DNA of 11,828 nucleotides from Candidatus Omnitrophota bacterium (GCA_023227945.1 JALOCC010000056.1:1-11828); one strand, 5' to 3'. Positions 1 to 5,527 are shown, counted from the first letter of the stretch. Notes: generated by a model from the sequence alone, not told the origin. Program-made: numbers and translations.

Positions 1-16
1 CTCTCCATTCCTACCA
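1..16 (+). tRNA. 3' end of a tRNA cut by the window edge (tentative)
   Basis: The first bases can be read as a T-stem 3' strand (ctctc), a 7-nt acceptor strand (cattcct), discriminator A and CCA. This matches the 3' ends of the other tRNA genes here. The rest lies outside the window, so neither pairing nor anticodon can be checked. Confidence 0.35.
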
Positions 17-84
17 TCTACTTGGTTCCAGAACGTTGGTGTGATTCTTTTTGATAATTATCTCGAAATTAGAGGTATTATCAA

Positions 85-744
85 ATGGAAAATCAAAAAC
101 TATGTGAATATGGATGTGGTAGAAAAGCTAAATTCCAAATGAAGAATGGAAAATGGTGTTGTGAAGATTTCTATACCAAATGTCCAGAGAATAGAAGAAA
201 AAATTCTTCTGCCATTAAAGGCCTACCAAAGGTAGGACATAATAATTTAGGTAAGTTTTGTGAAAAAGGTCATCTTTCTTGGAATAAAGGTCAAACAAAA
301 GAAACCAATGAAACAATTTCTAGGATGTCTAAAAGAATAAAACAAGATTTCCTTATAGGTATAAGGAAAAATGTTGGTCATCCACACACTGAAGAAACAA
401 AAAAGATGTTATCTAAATATGGTGGTATTAAACATGGTTCTGGACGCGGTAAACATGGATGGTACAAAGGATATTGGTGTGACAGCTCTTGGGAATTGGC
501 TTGGGTTATTTACAACCTCGATCATGGAATCAAATTCGAAAGGAACCATCAAGGATTCGAATACGAATTTGAAGGGGAGAAACATAAATACTATCCCGAC
601 TTCATTCTTGATGATGGAACTTATGTCGAAATTAAATCTGTTATGGATGAAAAGAACAAAGCTAAAATTGCTTCGTTCCCAACTTCAATTTCCTCTAGTT
701 ATAATCGACAAGAAAAAGATAAGATCGTTTTTGGAATATGTTAG
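85..744 (+). CDS. Homing endonuclease, N-terminal and PD-(D/E)xK nuclease part (frameshifted gene)
   Basis: The N-terminus has the Cys-rich start common in phage homing endonucleases (C7, C11, then a KNGKWCC motif). It is followed by NUMOD-like DNA-binding segments (WNKGQTKE near residue 66; HTEETKKMLSK near residue 101). A PD-(D/E)xK-type nuclease core follows, with E137 in SWELAW, D172 in YYPDF, and E182 and K184 in VEIK. The start is supported by AGAGGT a few bases upstream. The frame then runs off into an unrelated tail and stops at TAG, while the family's usual continuation (LEYVREKYG) lies in the +1 frame from about nt 690. This is therefore the 5' part of one gene broken by a one-base shift, or two parts joined by frameshifting. 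Such enzymes cut intron-less or tRNA alleles and drive their own spread. The family call is confident; the exact target is unknown. Confidence 0.85.
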   Translation: MENQKLCEYGCGRKAKFQMKNGKWCCEDFYTKCPENRRKNSSAIKGLPKVGHNNLGKFCEKGHLSWNKGQTKETNETISRMSKRIKQDFLIGIRKNVGHPHTEETKKMLSKYGGIKHGSGRGKHGWYKGYWCDSSWELAWVIYNLDHGIKFERNHQGFEYEFEGEKHKYYPDFILDDGTYVEIKSVMDEKNKAKIASFPTSISSSYNRQEKDKIVFGIC

Positions 745-1270
745 GGAAAAGTATGGAACTAACTTTATTGCTGTATATGAAAATTACAATTCCAAAATTC
801 CATCAAATTCGTTTTCAAATTCTAAAAAGATTGTGACTTGTGTTTCTTGTCAAAAGCAATTTGAAACATATTCTTCAGAAATGTGTCCTGAATGTAAATG
901 TCTTGAAATAAGAAAAAACTGGCCAACTAAAGCTCAGCTAGAGATAGACATTCAAAATCTTAATTGGGAAGAAATTGGGAAAAAATATGGGGTATCAAGA
1001 TCATCATCAAAAAATTGGGCAAAAAAATATGGTATTCTCTTTTCTAATGAAAGAGCTAAAAAAGAATTATTTTTTTGTACTTGCGGTAAAGATGTTAAAA
1101 GGAAAGGGTCATTATGTAAAGAATGTTATCTTAAATCTTTAAGAAGTAAAAATCTTTTATTGAAAACGAAAATTTTGAAGATGAAAGAAACAATGTCTTG
1201 GAAAGAAATAGCGAATGAATTAGGCGTAACGGAATCTAAAGCCAGAGCATTTTCAAGGAGAGAATCGTAA
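674..1270 (+). pseudogene. C-terminal part of the same homing endonuclease, displaced by frameshift
   Basis: The +1 frame continues the nuclease domain (DKKKIRSFLEYVREKYGTNF) and then encodes DNA-binding modules. These are a zinc ribbon (CVSCQ...CPECK), a helix-turn-helix (LNWEEIGKKYGVSRSSSKNWAKKYG), a second zinc ribbon (CTCGK...CKECY) and a final HTH-like repeat (MSWKEIANELGVTESKARAF). This modular tail is typical of the family and makes no sense without the upstream nuclease. No ribosome-binding site or good start is visible near the junction. Removing one base from the CCC at about 677-680 would give one ~395-residue protein. Ribosomal slippage, recent inactivation and sequencing error are all possible. 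It stops about 10 bases before a tRNA 3'-end-like sequence. Confidence 0.7.
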
Positions 1271-1285
1271 AAAAATCATACGGTG

Positions 1286-1313
1286 ATGGTTTCGAGCACC
1301 TCTGGCCCCACCA
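1286..1313 (+). tRNA. tRNA 3' fragment (T-arm, acceptor, CCA) downstream of the endonuclease gene
   Basis: A T-loop TTCGAGC closed by GGT/ACC is followed by an acceptor strand tggcccc, discriminator A and CCA. No 5' partner (ggggcca) occurs in the window, so the 5' half would lie upstream of base 1. This would match the other end of a tRNA interrupted by the endonuclease gene, as seen at three further loci here. Confidence 0.45.
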
Positions 1314-1319
1314 ATTTTT

Positions 1320-1423
1320 GAGGAAGTGGCGCAATGGCAAACGCGGGAAGTTTCCTAAACGGAGCATCCTGTTATCTGAATCCAAATCAAGATGCCTTGT
1401 AGGTTCGAATCCTTCCTTCCTCA
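1320..1423 (+). tRNA. Irregular tRNA-like gene with Leu-type D-arm, anticodon unresolved
   Basis: The acceptor gaggaag (1320-1326) pairs perfectly with cttcctc (1416-1422). Bases 8-9 are TG and the D-arm (GCGC-AATGGCAA-ACGC) resembles the two short Leu tRNAs at 8040 and 9289. A T-arm with loop TTCGAAT sits at 1399-1415. The middle (1346-1398) is too long for a normal tRNA and contains gcatc/gatgc, which can pair, but no good anticodon stem was found. No CCA is encoded (TCA follows). It could be a tRNA with an insertion or a decayed copy. Confidence 0.45.
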
Positions 1424-1457
1424 TCATTATTTTCAAACTGTTCTGGTTGCTGGTACC

Positions 1458-1579
1458 GAGGGCTTAGGCTCCAAACCAGTCTTAATAGTTTGGGAAGAAA
1501 ACATTGAACAACCGAAGGCATTTGTTCAATCTCTATCGGTGAGTTTACCTAATGCGGTAAAAGTCCGTGGCCTTCGCCA
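1458..1579 (+). tRNA. tRNA-like element with CCA, internal hairpin, anticodon unresolved
   Basis: The acceptor gagggct (1458-1464) pairs with ggccttc (1569-1575) using wobbles, followed by discriminator G and CCA. A T-arm-like hairpin (tgcgg/ccgtg) has a non-canonical loop TAAAAGT. Between them lies a perfect 9-bp hairpin, attgaacaa/ttgttcaat, whose loop (ccga) can pair with tcggt downstream. No standard D- or anticodon arm is clear. It is either a heavily modified tRNA or a small structured RNA using a tRNA-like 3' end. Confidence 0.3.
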
Positions 1580-1585
1580 TTTTAT

Positions 1586-1671
1586 TCCAGAGTAGAGCGT
1601 AGTTGGTTGCGTGTTCGGCTGTTACCCGAAAGGATATTCCCCCGCAGGTTCGAACCCTGCCTCTGGAGCCA
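1586..1671 (+). tRNA. tRNA-Asn (GTT) with extended variable region
   Basis: The acceptor tccagag/ctctgga is perfect, the anticodon stem is ttcgg/ccgaa with loop CTGTTAC, and the T-arm is gcagg-TTCGAAC-cctgc. The discriminator is G and CCA is encoded. The variable region is 13 nt (1631-1643) and can form a small GGA/TCC hairpin; normal tRNA-Asn has about 5 nt. The anticodon loop is closed by good pairs, so the Asn reading is firm. Confidence 0.85.
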
Positions 1672-1676
1672 TTTAT

Positions 1677-1824
1677 GAGGGAGAAGTAAAACGGAACGAT
1701 TGATCCTTAAAGCGTCTTAGATCAGCCAACATTCCAACAGGAATGTTTTCTAAGACAAAGTTTCAGTCATAACGCCGCTAGGCTAAAGCGGAAATAGTAG
1801 GTTGGACTCCTAAATCCCTCACCA
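1677..1824 (+). tRNA. tRNA with GCT anticodon (Ser?) and an 80-nt D-loop insertion
   Basis: The acceptor gaggga/tccctc gives 6 bp, and discriminator A and CCA follow. The D-stem gtaa/taac (1686-1689, 1770-1773) encloses an 80-nt loop that keeps A14 and A21. The loop holds a 6-bp helix gattga/tcagtc and inside it a 7-bp helix gtcttag/ctaagac capped by an 8-bp hairpin (aacattcc/ggaatgtt). The 3' half has regular lengths: anticodon stem ccgct/agcgg, loop AGGCTAA, 5-nt variable loop, and T-loop TTGGACT. U33 is replaced by G and the variable loop is short for Ser, so amino-acid identity is tentative. Confidence 0.65.
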
Positions 1825-1825
1825 T

Positions 1826-1968
1826 GCAGGGAGAGTTAAACGAAAAGATCGATGAAAGAGTTCATCTTGTAGGGTCTTTGTGCATGAAGTCTTATAAGAA
1901 CCGTAATCGATTATAACGCCGTACTGATAAAACGGTAATAGTGGGTTCGACTCCCACTCTCTGTTCCA
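1826..1968 (+). tRNA. tRNA-Ile (GAT) with a 75-nt D-loop insertion
   Basis: Every standard element is present with correct spacing: acceptor gcaggga/tctctgt, D-stem gtta/taac (1835-1838, 1914-1917), anticodon stem ccgta/aacgg with loop CTGATAA, 5-nt variable loop, T-arm gtggg-TTCGACT-cccac, discriminator T and CCA. The D-loop is 1839-1913, flanked by A14 and A21. After seven bases (acgaaaa) it forms a 7-bp helix gatcgat/atcgatt with ttcat/atgaa inside. This matches the plan of the preceding tRNA. It begins two bases after that gene's CCA. Confidence 0.75.
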
Positions 1969-2324
1969 CTTGTCGTAGTTCAAACCTTACCGACCTAAAA
2001 CAGTCCCCATTGTCGTGGGATATGCTAGGCCTAAAATTCGGGATAGACCTTGAATGACTATCTGAATAGATGTGGCCACGTCTGTTTAGAAAATTGTTCG
2101 TAAAAGGGAACCTGTTTGAAATCCCCGAAGGTGAAAGAACGCCGGTCGTAGGGGGCCGAAGGTTGATATCAATAAGAGATAGACGGTTTGCATTTGACAT
2201 ACTGGTGTAATCTGGTTAGCACGTCCCTCACAAAGGGTAGGTAAGGGTTCAAATCCCGAATGTCGCATAGATGCGGGCTGGAACATGATTGAAATCCTCT
2301 GAAGGTAATTATCCGACAAGACCA
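1969..2324 (+). other. Possible tRNA with widely separated acceptor halves
   Basis: Directly after the CCA of tRNA-Ile, cttgtcg-TA-gttc looks like a tRNA 5' end. Its exact complement cgacaag, followed by A and CCA, occurs at 2314-2324. Between them are acctt (1984-1988) and aaggt (2128-2132), which could close a D-loop insertion before gaac (2137-2140, pairing with gttc). A separate tRNA-like gene lies at 2194-2267. No convincing anticodon or T-arm was found for the outer gene. The 7-bp match next to CCA is the main evidence. Confidence 0.3.
2194..2267 (+). tRNA. Degenerate tRNA-like gene, anticodon uncertain
   Basis: The D-loop is GTAATCTGGTT and the T-loop is TTCAAAT closed by GGG/CCC. The acceptor ttgacat/atgtcgc has one mismatch and one wobble. 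The anticodon stem is only CCC/GGG around TCACAAA, so the anticodon could be ACA or CAC. CCA is not encoded. It may be a decayed tRNA or one with weak stems. Confidence 0.4.
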
Positions 2325-2333
2325 TTTTTGTAT

Positions 2334-2359
2334 GTTGTGCTATGCACATGAATTGAAAT
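2334..2359 (+). repeat. Covarying hairpin plus TGAATTGAAA element, copy 1
   Basis: It starts GTTG, has stem TGTGC/GCACA, then TGAATTGAAAT. It lies 10 nt after a CCA end and 13 nt before tRNA-Arg(TCT). Four other copies in the window share the GTTG start and the invariant tail but have different stem sequences. Confidence 0.7.
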
Positions 2360-2372
2360 GTGGAAGGTAAAT

Positions 2373-2449
2373 GATGACGTGCCTGAGTCGGAGAAAGGCT
2401 TGGATTTCTAATCCAATGTTTGAGAGTTCGAATCTCTCCGTCATCGCCA
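2373..2449 (+). tRNA. tRNA-Arg (TCT)
   Basis: The acceptor gatgacg/cgtcatc is perfect, the anticodon stem is ttgga/tccaa with loop TTTCTAA, and the T-arm is gagag-TTCGAAT-ctctc. The D-loop AGTCGGAGA keeps A14 and GG. The discriminator is G and CCA is encoded. Reads AGA and, by wobble, AGG. Confidence 0.92.
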
Positions 2450-2927
2450 ATTTTGAAAACGTCTTTGGATGCTGGGTTGTTAGACCCGAAAGGGTGCGGC
2501 AATTAGGTGCCAAAGGGGTTCAGGAGCGGTGGTAAAAAATCCGAGACAATCTGAAACGATCTTGGGTGATACTGAAGATTTGTCTTCAGTGTAGCGTCCT
2601 GTTGTGAAGAGACAATAACCCGGAAAATCCTTCACTTCAAAAAACTAGTTAGAAATGACGGTAAATATGGTTTGTCTGGAAAACGGATTGCCATAACGCA
2701 TCTAACGAATTGTCACGTAACCTAAAGCGTTTGGAGGGTGGGGACTAATAATTCCGAAGGACAGATATAACGTTTGTCTAGTCCGTCTACGTGATAAAGG
2801 TTTTTGGAGATTCTCAAACATTACCTTTGTTGCTATTAAAACAGCATGAATTGAAAATCTGACAAGTTCTTGTAGATCATCGGGAAGATCGGAAAGTTCC
2901 GACACGGGGATGAAAAGCCCCGGATAT
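2450..2927 (+). ncRNA. Gene-free, highly structured segment; candidate large non-coding RNA
   Basis: No convincing protein gene is present. Hairpins include gggt/accc, ACCC-GAAA-GGGT, an 8-bp actgaaga/tcttcagt with loop tttg, gtgaag/cttcac, gttaga/tctaac, tcacgta/tacgtga enclosing ggact/agtcc, aaaggt/accttt, and cgggg/ccccg. The helices are nested and several are perfect, which suggests a folded RNA of about 400 nt. Large structured RNAs (GOLLD, ROOL) are known beside tRNA arrays in phages, but I cannot assign this sequence to either. A hairpin-TGAATTGAAA element lies inside it. Confidence 0.45.
2829..2857 (+). repeat. Covarying hairpin plus TGAATTGAAA element, copy 2
   Basis: GTTG start, stem TGCT/AGCA around an A-rich loop, then TGAATTGAAAA. 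It lies at the 3' side of the structured gene-free segment, about 70 nt before tRNA-Lys. Confidence 0.65.
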
Positions 2928-3004
2928 GGGGCATTAGCTAAGCTGGCTACAGCACTTCCCTCTTAAGGAAGATATCATCGGTTCGAATCCGGTATGCCCT
3001 ACCA
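2928..3004 (+). tRNA. tRNA-Lys (CTT)
   Basis: The acceptor ggggcat/atgccct has one G-T wobble. The D-arm GCTA-AGCTGGCT-ACAGC keeps GG. The anticodon stem cttcc/ggaag encloses CTCTTAA and the T-arm is atcgg-TTCGAAT-ccggt. The discriminator is A and CCA is encoded. Confidence 0.92.
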
Positions 3005-3009
3005 TGATT

Positions 3010-3099
3010 GGGGGTTGTTCTTTACGGTGGTCTGTAAAACCATTGTCGTTATAATGTAAAGCGGTTCGGCAGATAGTTCGACTCTATCAGCCCCCACCA
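3010..3099 (+). tRNA. Irregular tRNA-like gene, anticodon unresolved
   Basis: The acceptor gggggtt/agccccc (3010-3016, 3089-3095), T-arm gatag-TTCGACT-ctatc, discriminator A and CCA are clear. The middle forms tttac/gtaaa around GGTGGTCT and cattg/taatg around a 6-nt loop, leaving a long region before the T-arm. The gene is 90 nt. The anticodon could be CGT or GTT; neither is secure. Confidence 0.5.
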
Positions 3100-3131
3100 A
3101 TTTTTATTACTGTTTACAAAACAATTTCTTT

Positions 3132-3208
3132 GCCCCTGTAGCTCAATTGGCCAGAGCCGCTGACCCGTAATCAGCAGGTTGTCAACTCGGATTTGACCGG
3201 GGGCTCCA
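3132..3208 (+). tRNA. tRNA-Thr (CGT), with C33 and C54
   Basis: All stems are full: acceptor gcccctg/cgggggc, D-stem gctc/gagc with GG in the loop, anticodon stem gctga/tcagc, T-stem gtcaa/ttgac. The anticodon loop CCCGTAA carries C at the normally invariant U33 position. The T-loop CTCGGAT carries C54. The discriminator is T and CCA is encoded. A second tRNA-Thr(CGT) at 8247 has normal U33. Confidence 0.85.
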
Positions 3209-3596
3209 TTTCGTTTTGGAATCTGTACAGGGTTGAAAAATCCTACCGTATGCGAAACAGAATCGTGAGTCGGGAAAGTATTGGGGAGCCTGTGGAATCT
3301 CCCCCACGTAGGAATAGCGACTATAAACCGTGTCGCTGAAACGGCACGGATGTCAAAAGCTTGGAAGGAAACCCAGCCTTTACTGGGCATGAATGCGGTA
3401 AGAACCCGTGTCCACAACCATTTCAGGATTAACATTGCGGATTAGTGAAAACAGTTAAAACTCGTTGAAGTCTGGTTTGATTCCTATCGGTGCGCAACGA
3501 GAAGATGATGTTGACAGACAGAGGCTTAAATCACGCCGGACACATGTTCCGGAGTTATCGGTATCCAATCCGTTTTTCCGCAAACACTTTTAGAAT
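3209..3596 (+). other. Gene-free segment with several perfect hairpins
   Basis: No protein gene is supported. Helices include agcgac/gtcgct (3316-3337) competing with ccgtg/cacgg (3328-3349), ctcgttg/caacgag (3461-3501) enclosing a T-loop-like TTTGATT, and ccgga/tccgg (3536-3552). A possible tRNA-like 3' end (T-arm-like gcgg-TAAGAAC-ccgt, acceptor gtccaca, A, CCA) ends at 3420, with a partial 5' partner tgtgga at 3291. It is probably structured RNA or modified tRNA genes. Confidence 0.35.
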
Positions 3597-3632
3597 GGGG
3601 AAATATCTCAATGGCTAGAGATTGTGGTCTAC
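3597..3632 (+). tRNA. 5' half of a split tRNA
   Basis: The acceptor ggggaaa, TA at 8-9, and a D-arm TCTC-AATGGCTA-GAGA with A14, GG and A21 are regular. The anticodon-stem 5' strand tgtgg follows, then the sequence leaves the tRNA pattern. The matching 3' half (tttccct, A, CCA) is at 4430-4457, beyond an endonuclease gene and a complete tRNA-Val. Confidence 0.65.
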
Positions 3633-3690
3633 TTTTTTAGATAAATGAACCTTTAGTGTTACTTGTAATAATGGAATACGGAGGTTCGGA

Positions 3691-4356
3691 ATGAAAGTTA
3701 ATGAGAAAGTTGAGGCTAGAAGGCTTAGATTAGAGTATGGTTTATCTTTGAAAGAAATTTCAAAGCAACTTGGTGTAGCAAAGAGTTCTGTGAGTCTCTG
3801 GGTTAGAGATATAACATTAACACCAAATCAAAAGATGGAGTTGATCAAGCAAGAAAAAATAACTCACGGGCAGATTGAAGCGGCAAGAATTAATAAGTTG
3901 TTGGCGAAGACTAGATATAAAGCGTTTCAAGAAGCTGGTTTTCAGAGGTCGAAACACGATTATGATTTCCGAGTAATTTGTTCCTTATATTGGGGAGAGG
4001 GGACAAAAGATAAAAATTCATTTTCCATTTCAAATTGTGATTCTGACATGTTGAAATTAATAGGGAAATGGCTTGTTGGTGAAGGTTACTCGGATATAAT
4101 CACATTTCGCATTCAGTATTATGATGAAAACGGTTTATCAGAAAGAGAAGTTCGTAATTATTGGATGAATGAATTGCCATTTTTAACAGAAAATAATTTT
4201 CGAAAATCAACAATCTGTAAAATTAATCGAGCAAGTCAGCGTAAAAAGATAGGGACAAGGCCTTATGGAACAGCGACAATAACGGTTCACCGAACAGAAC
4301 TTGTCCAAAGCATTTATGGTGGAATAGCGTTTTTGAAAAATGGGTGTGTAGTTTAA
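3691..4356 (+). CDS. HTH/LAGLIDADG-like homing endonuclease (putative)
   Basis: This 221-residue protein begins with a helix-turn-helix (about residues 14-42, LSLKEISKQLGVAKSSVSLWVRD). A domain with the motif CSLYWGEGTKDKNSFSISNCDSDMLKLI follows (about 97-124), resembling phage LAGLIDADG-like proteins. The start has a strong GGAGG 6 bases upstream. The gene lies inside a split tRNA, between its 5' half (3597) and 3' half (to 4457), which fits a homing or insertion role. Its stop codon and last codons fall inside the acceptor and D-arm of tRNA-Val (4342). DNA cleavage is inferred from the family resemblance and location. Acidic catalytic residues were not assigned, and a plain DNA-binding role is possible. 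Confidence 0.7.
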   Translation: MKVNEKVEARRLRLEYGLSLKEISKQLGVAKSSVSLWVRDITLTPNQKMELIKQEKITHGQIEAARINKLLAKTRYKAFQEAGFQRSKHDYDFRVICSLYWGEGTKDKNSFSISNCDSDMLKLIGKWLVGEGYSDIITFRIQYYDENGLSEREVRNYWMNELPFLTENNFRKSTICKINRASQRKKIGTRPYGTATITVHRTELVQSIYGGIAFLKNGCVV

Positions 4357-4415
4357 TGGTAAAACATCATCTTTACATGGTGATTTTAGCGGTTCAATTC
4401 CGTTCACGCCTACCA
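4342..4415 (+). tRNA. tRNA-Val (TAC)
   Basis: The acceptor gggtgtg/cacgcct uses two wobbles. The D-arm GTTT-AATGGTA-AAAC is perfect, the anticodon stem tcatc/ggtga encloses TTTACAT, and the T-arm is agcgg-TTCAATT-ccgtt. The discriminator is A and CCA is encoded. The first 15 bases overlap the end of the upstream endonuclease gene, and the gene sits between the halves of another tRNA. Confidence 0.9.
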
Positions 4416-4429
4416 TAATACGTGGCTAT

Positions 4430-4457
4430 TAGAGTTCGATTCTCTATTTCCCTACCA
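4430..4457 (+). tRNA. 3' half of the split tRNA
   Basis: The T-arm tagag-TTCGATT-ctcta is perfect and the acceptor tttccct pairs along all 7 positions with ggggaaa at 3597, followed by A and CCA. The anticodon-stem 3' strand may be ccata (4413-4417), which pairs with tgtgg of the 5' half but overlaps the CCA of tRNA-Val. The join and anticodon are unresolved. Confidence 0.65.
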
Positions 4458-4477
4458 TGTTTAAGAATGTTTTAGAA

Positions 4478-4598
4478 TGGGATGATGGTTATGGGTTTGA
4501 TTCCCATAGGTTCCATCAATGGGACCGTCTGATGACATAAATACCTACGGAAACGGGGTTCGCTTCCCCGTCGGGTTCGACTCCCGACATCTCAACCA
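4478..4598 (+). tRNA. tRNA-like gene with D-loop hairpin and variable arm, anticodon unresolved
   Basis: The acceptor tgggatg/catctca, T-arm tcggg-TTCGACT-cccga, discriminator A and CCA are clear. A long variable arm cgggg/ccccg (4554-4570) is present. The D-stem ggtt/gacc (4487-4490, 4523-4526) encloses 32 nt with the hairpin tatggg-TTTGATT-cccata, which itself looks like a T-arm. The stretch 4527-4553 gives no clean anticodon arm. Confidence 0.5.
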
Positions 4599-4667
4599 AT
4601 TTCGGTTTCATACGATTTAGAAAGTTCTTAGTATAAAGAATTCTTTATACGATGTCTCCGACCATTT

Positions 4668-4842
4668 TGACAGACAAGAGATGTTGAAAAACACGCCTAT
4701 GGAATAGACCTACTACGAGAACGGCTATTATGTAGGAAGGACGGAACCCCGTGACGCAACATGGGGATAGTGCCTGATGGTTTAACCGCCATCCCCGTAA
4801 AGGGCATAACGTAGATAAATGGCACCGCTATTTTGTCTGTCA
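4668..4842 (+). ncRNA. Structured RNA candidate closed by a 10-bp helix
   Basis: tgacagacaa (4668-4677) pairs perfectly with ttgtctgtca (4833-4842). Inside are atgttg/caacat, cctac/gtagg, gatgg/ccatc nested in ggggat/atcccc, and gtgcc/ggcac with flanking atag/ctat. No protein gene fits. It starts four bases after a CCA end and stops 8 bases before the next tRNA-like gene. No known RNA family was recognised. Confidence 0.45.
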
Positions 4843-4850
4843 GATTTTAT

Positions 4851-4975
4851 GGGGTCCTTGTCTGCCAAACCAACTGGCACTGACGAAACACTAATTGTCA
4901 GAAGACGGCTTGCGGATGGTAACGCAGGTGTTCTCCGGAACTAGAGAATTGTGAAAATCCGTTCGGTCCCCGCCA
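4851..4975 (+). tRNA. tRNA-like gene with 39-nt D-loop and 8-nt anticodon loop
   Basis: The acceptor ggggtcc/ggtcccc has one mismatch; discriminator G and CCA follow. The D-stem gtct/agac (4860-4863, 4903-4906) encloses two hairpins, gcca/tggc and ctgac/gtcag. The anticodon stem ttgcg/cgcag holds an 8-nt loop GATGGTAA (GGT, Thr, if read after T). A variable arm tctc/gaga and a T-arm with loop TGAAAAT follow. It shares the D-loop expansion theme with 1677-1968. Confidence 0.45.
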
Positions 4976-4986
4976 TTTTTAAAAAT

Positions 4987-5061
4987 ACCCCTATCTTCTA
5001 ACCGGTTAGGAATTTATATTCTCAATCTAAAATGTGGATTTGATTTCCACTATGGGTGCCA
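4987..5061 (+). tRNA. tRNA-Glu (CTC), non-canonical T-loop
   Basis: The acceptor accccta/tatgggt has one mismatch. The D-arm TTCT-AACCGGTTA-GGAA keeps GG, the anticodon stem ttata/tctaa (one mismatch) encloses TTCTCAA, and the T-stem gtgga/tccac is perfect. The T-loop TTTGATT has U in place of C56. The variable loop is only 3 nt. The discriminator is G and CCA is encoded. Confidence 0.75.
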
Positions 5062-5339
5062 GATGGAGAAGAAATTTCGGTTAGAATCCGATACGCTGAT
5101 AAGCGTCATATAGCATAATTTGTCATACTAGTTAAAGGGAATGCGGTTCCCCGCAATTTTTTGAAGATGAATGCGCGTTTGGATGAATTGGTTTAGTCAA
5201 CGGTTTGCAAAAAGGAAACAATGACGCGCTATACACTTAAGCCCGTAAGCCTAAGATGCGATAAGTTCGACCAAACGGTGAGTTAATTCTTAAAGCGCAG
5301 GCGATAATAAGAAACGCTGACGCCCGGTAGTTTCCCCAT
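5062..5339 (+). other. Gene-free segment with tRNA-like pieces and hairpins
   Basis: No protein gene is supported. Features are tcgg-TTAGAAT-ccga (T-arm-like), acgct-gata-agcgt, gggaa/ttccc, and a D-arm-like segment TTGGATGAATTGGTTTAGTCA at 5178-5198 framed by gcgcgt/acgcgc. A CCA end at 5336-5338 has gaaaca at 5215 as a partial acceptor partner. These look like abnormal or decayed tRNA genes that I could not fold reliably. Confidence 0.3.
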
Positions 5340-5486
5340 TTTTTCGAGACACGGCGACGAGTCCTGTAGTCGGTGATGGACACGTGAGGATAAATCCTTG
5401 ATTTGGAAACAACCTGATAGGTTGGAAACAACCTGATAGGGCCGAATTAAGATGACAAACGCAACGGTATCACAAGTCTCGAAAAA
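5340..5486 (+). ncRNA. Structured RNA candidate closed by an 11-bp helix
   Basis: tttttcgagac (5340-5350) pairs perfectly with gtctcgaaaaa (5476-5486). Inside are cgac/gtcg, gtcc/ggac, cacg/cgtg, ggat-aa-atcc and a 19-nt tandem repeat. It begins right after a CCA end, and the U-rich sequence after it could act as a terminator. It resembles the 4668-4842 segment in design but not in sequence. Confidence 0.4.
5403..5440 (+). repeat. Two exact tandem copies of a 19-bp unit
   Basis: Copies at 5403-5421 and 5422-5440 (unit ttggaaacaacctgatagg) are identical. Each contains aacct; with the following aggtt this forms a small hairpin across the junction. It lies inside the structured RNA candidate. 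Confidence 0.9.
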
Positions 5487-5527
5487 CTTTTTAGAAAAAC
5501 TTTTTTGGATAATCTATTGATGGGTAC

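Noticed and set aside
2281..2295. Further copy of the TGAATTGAAA element (acatgattgaaat)
   Set aside because: It lacks two bases of the invariant tail and no GTTG-started hairpin precedes it.
1892..2502. Minus-strand frames over the tRNA array
   Set aside because: They cover several tRNAs, contain the RxGFEPx-like peptides typical of translated T-arms, and lack start signals.
2450..2927. Group I intron
   Set aside because: The conserved core pairings and sequence blocks of group I introns were not recognised.
3049..3435. Minus-strand frame over tRNA-Thr and neighbours
   Set aside because: Antisense of tRNA genes; no ribosome-binding site or recognisable domain.
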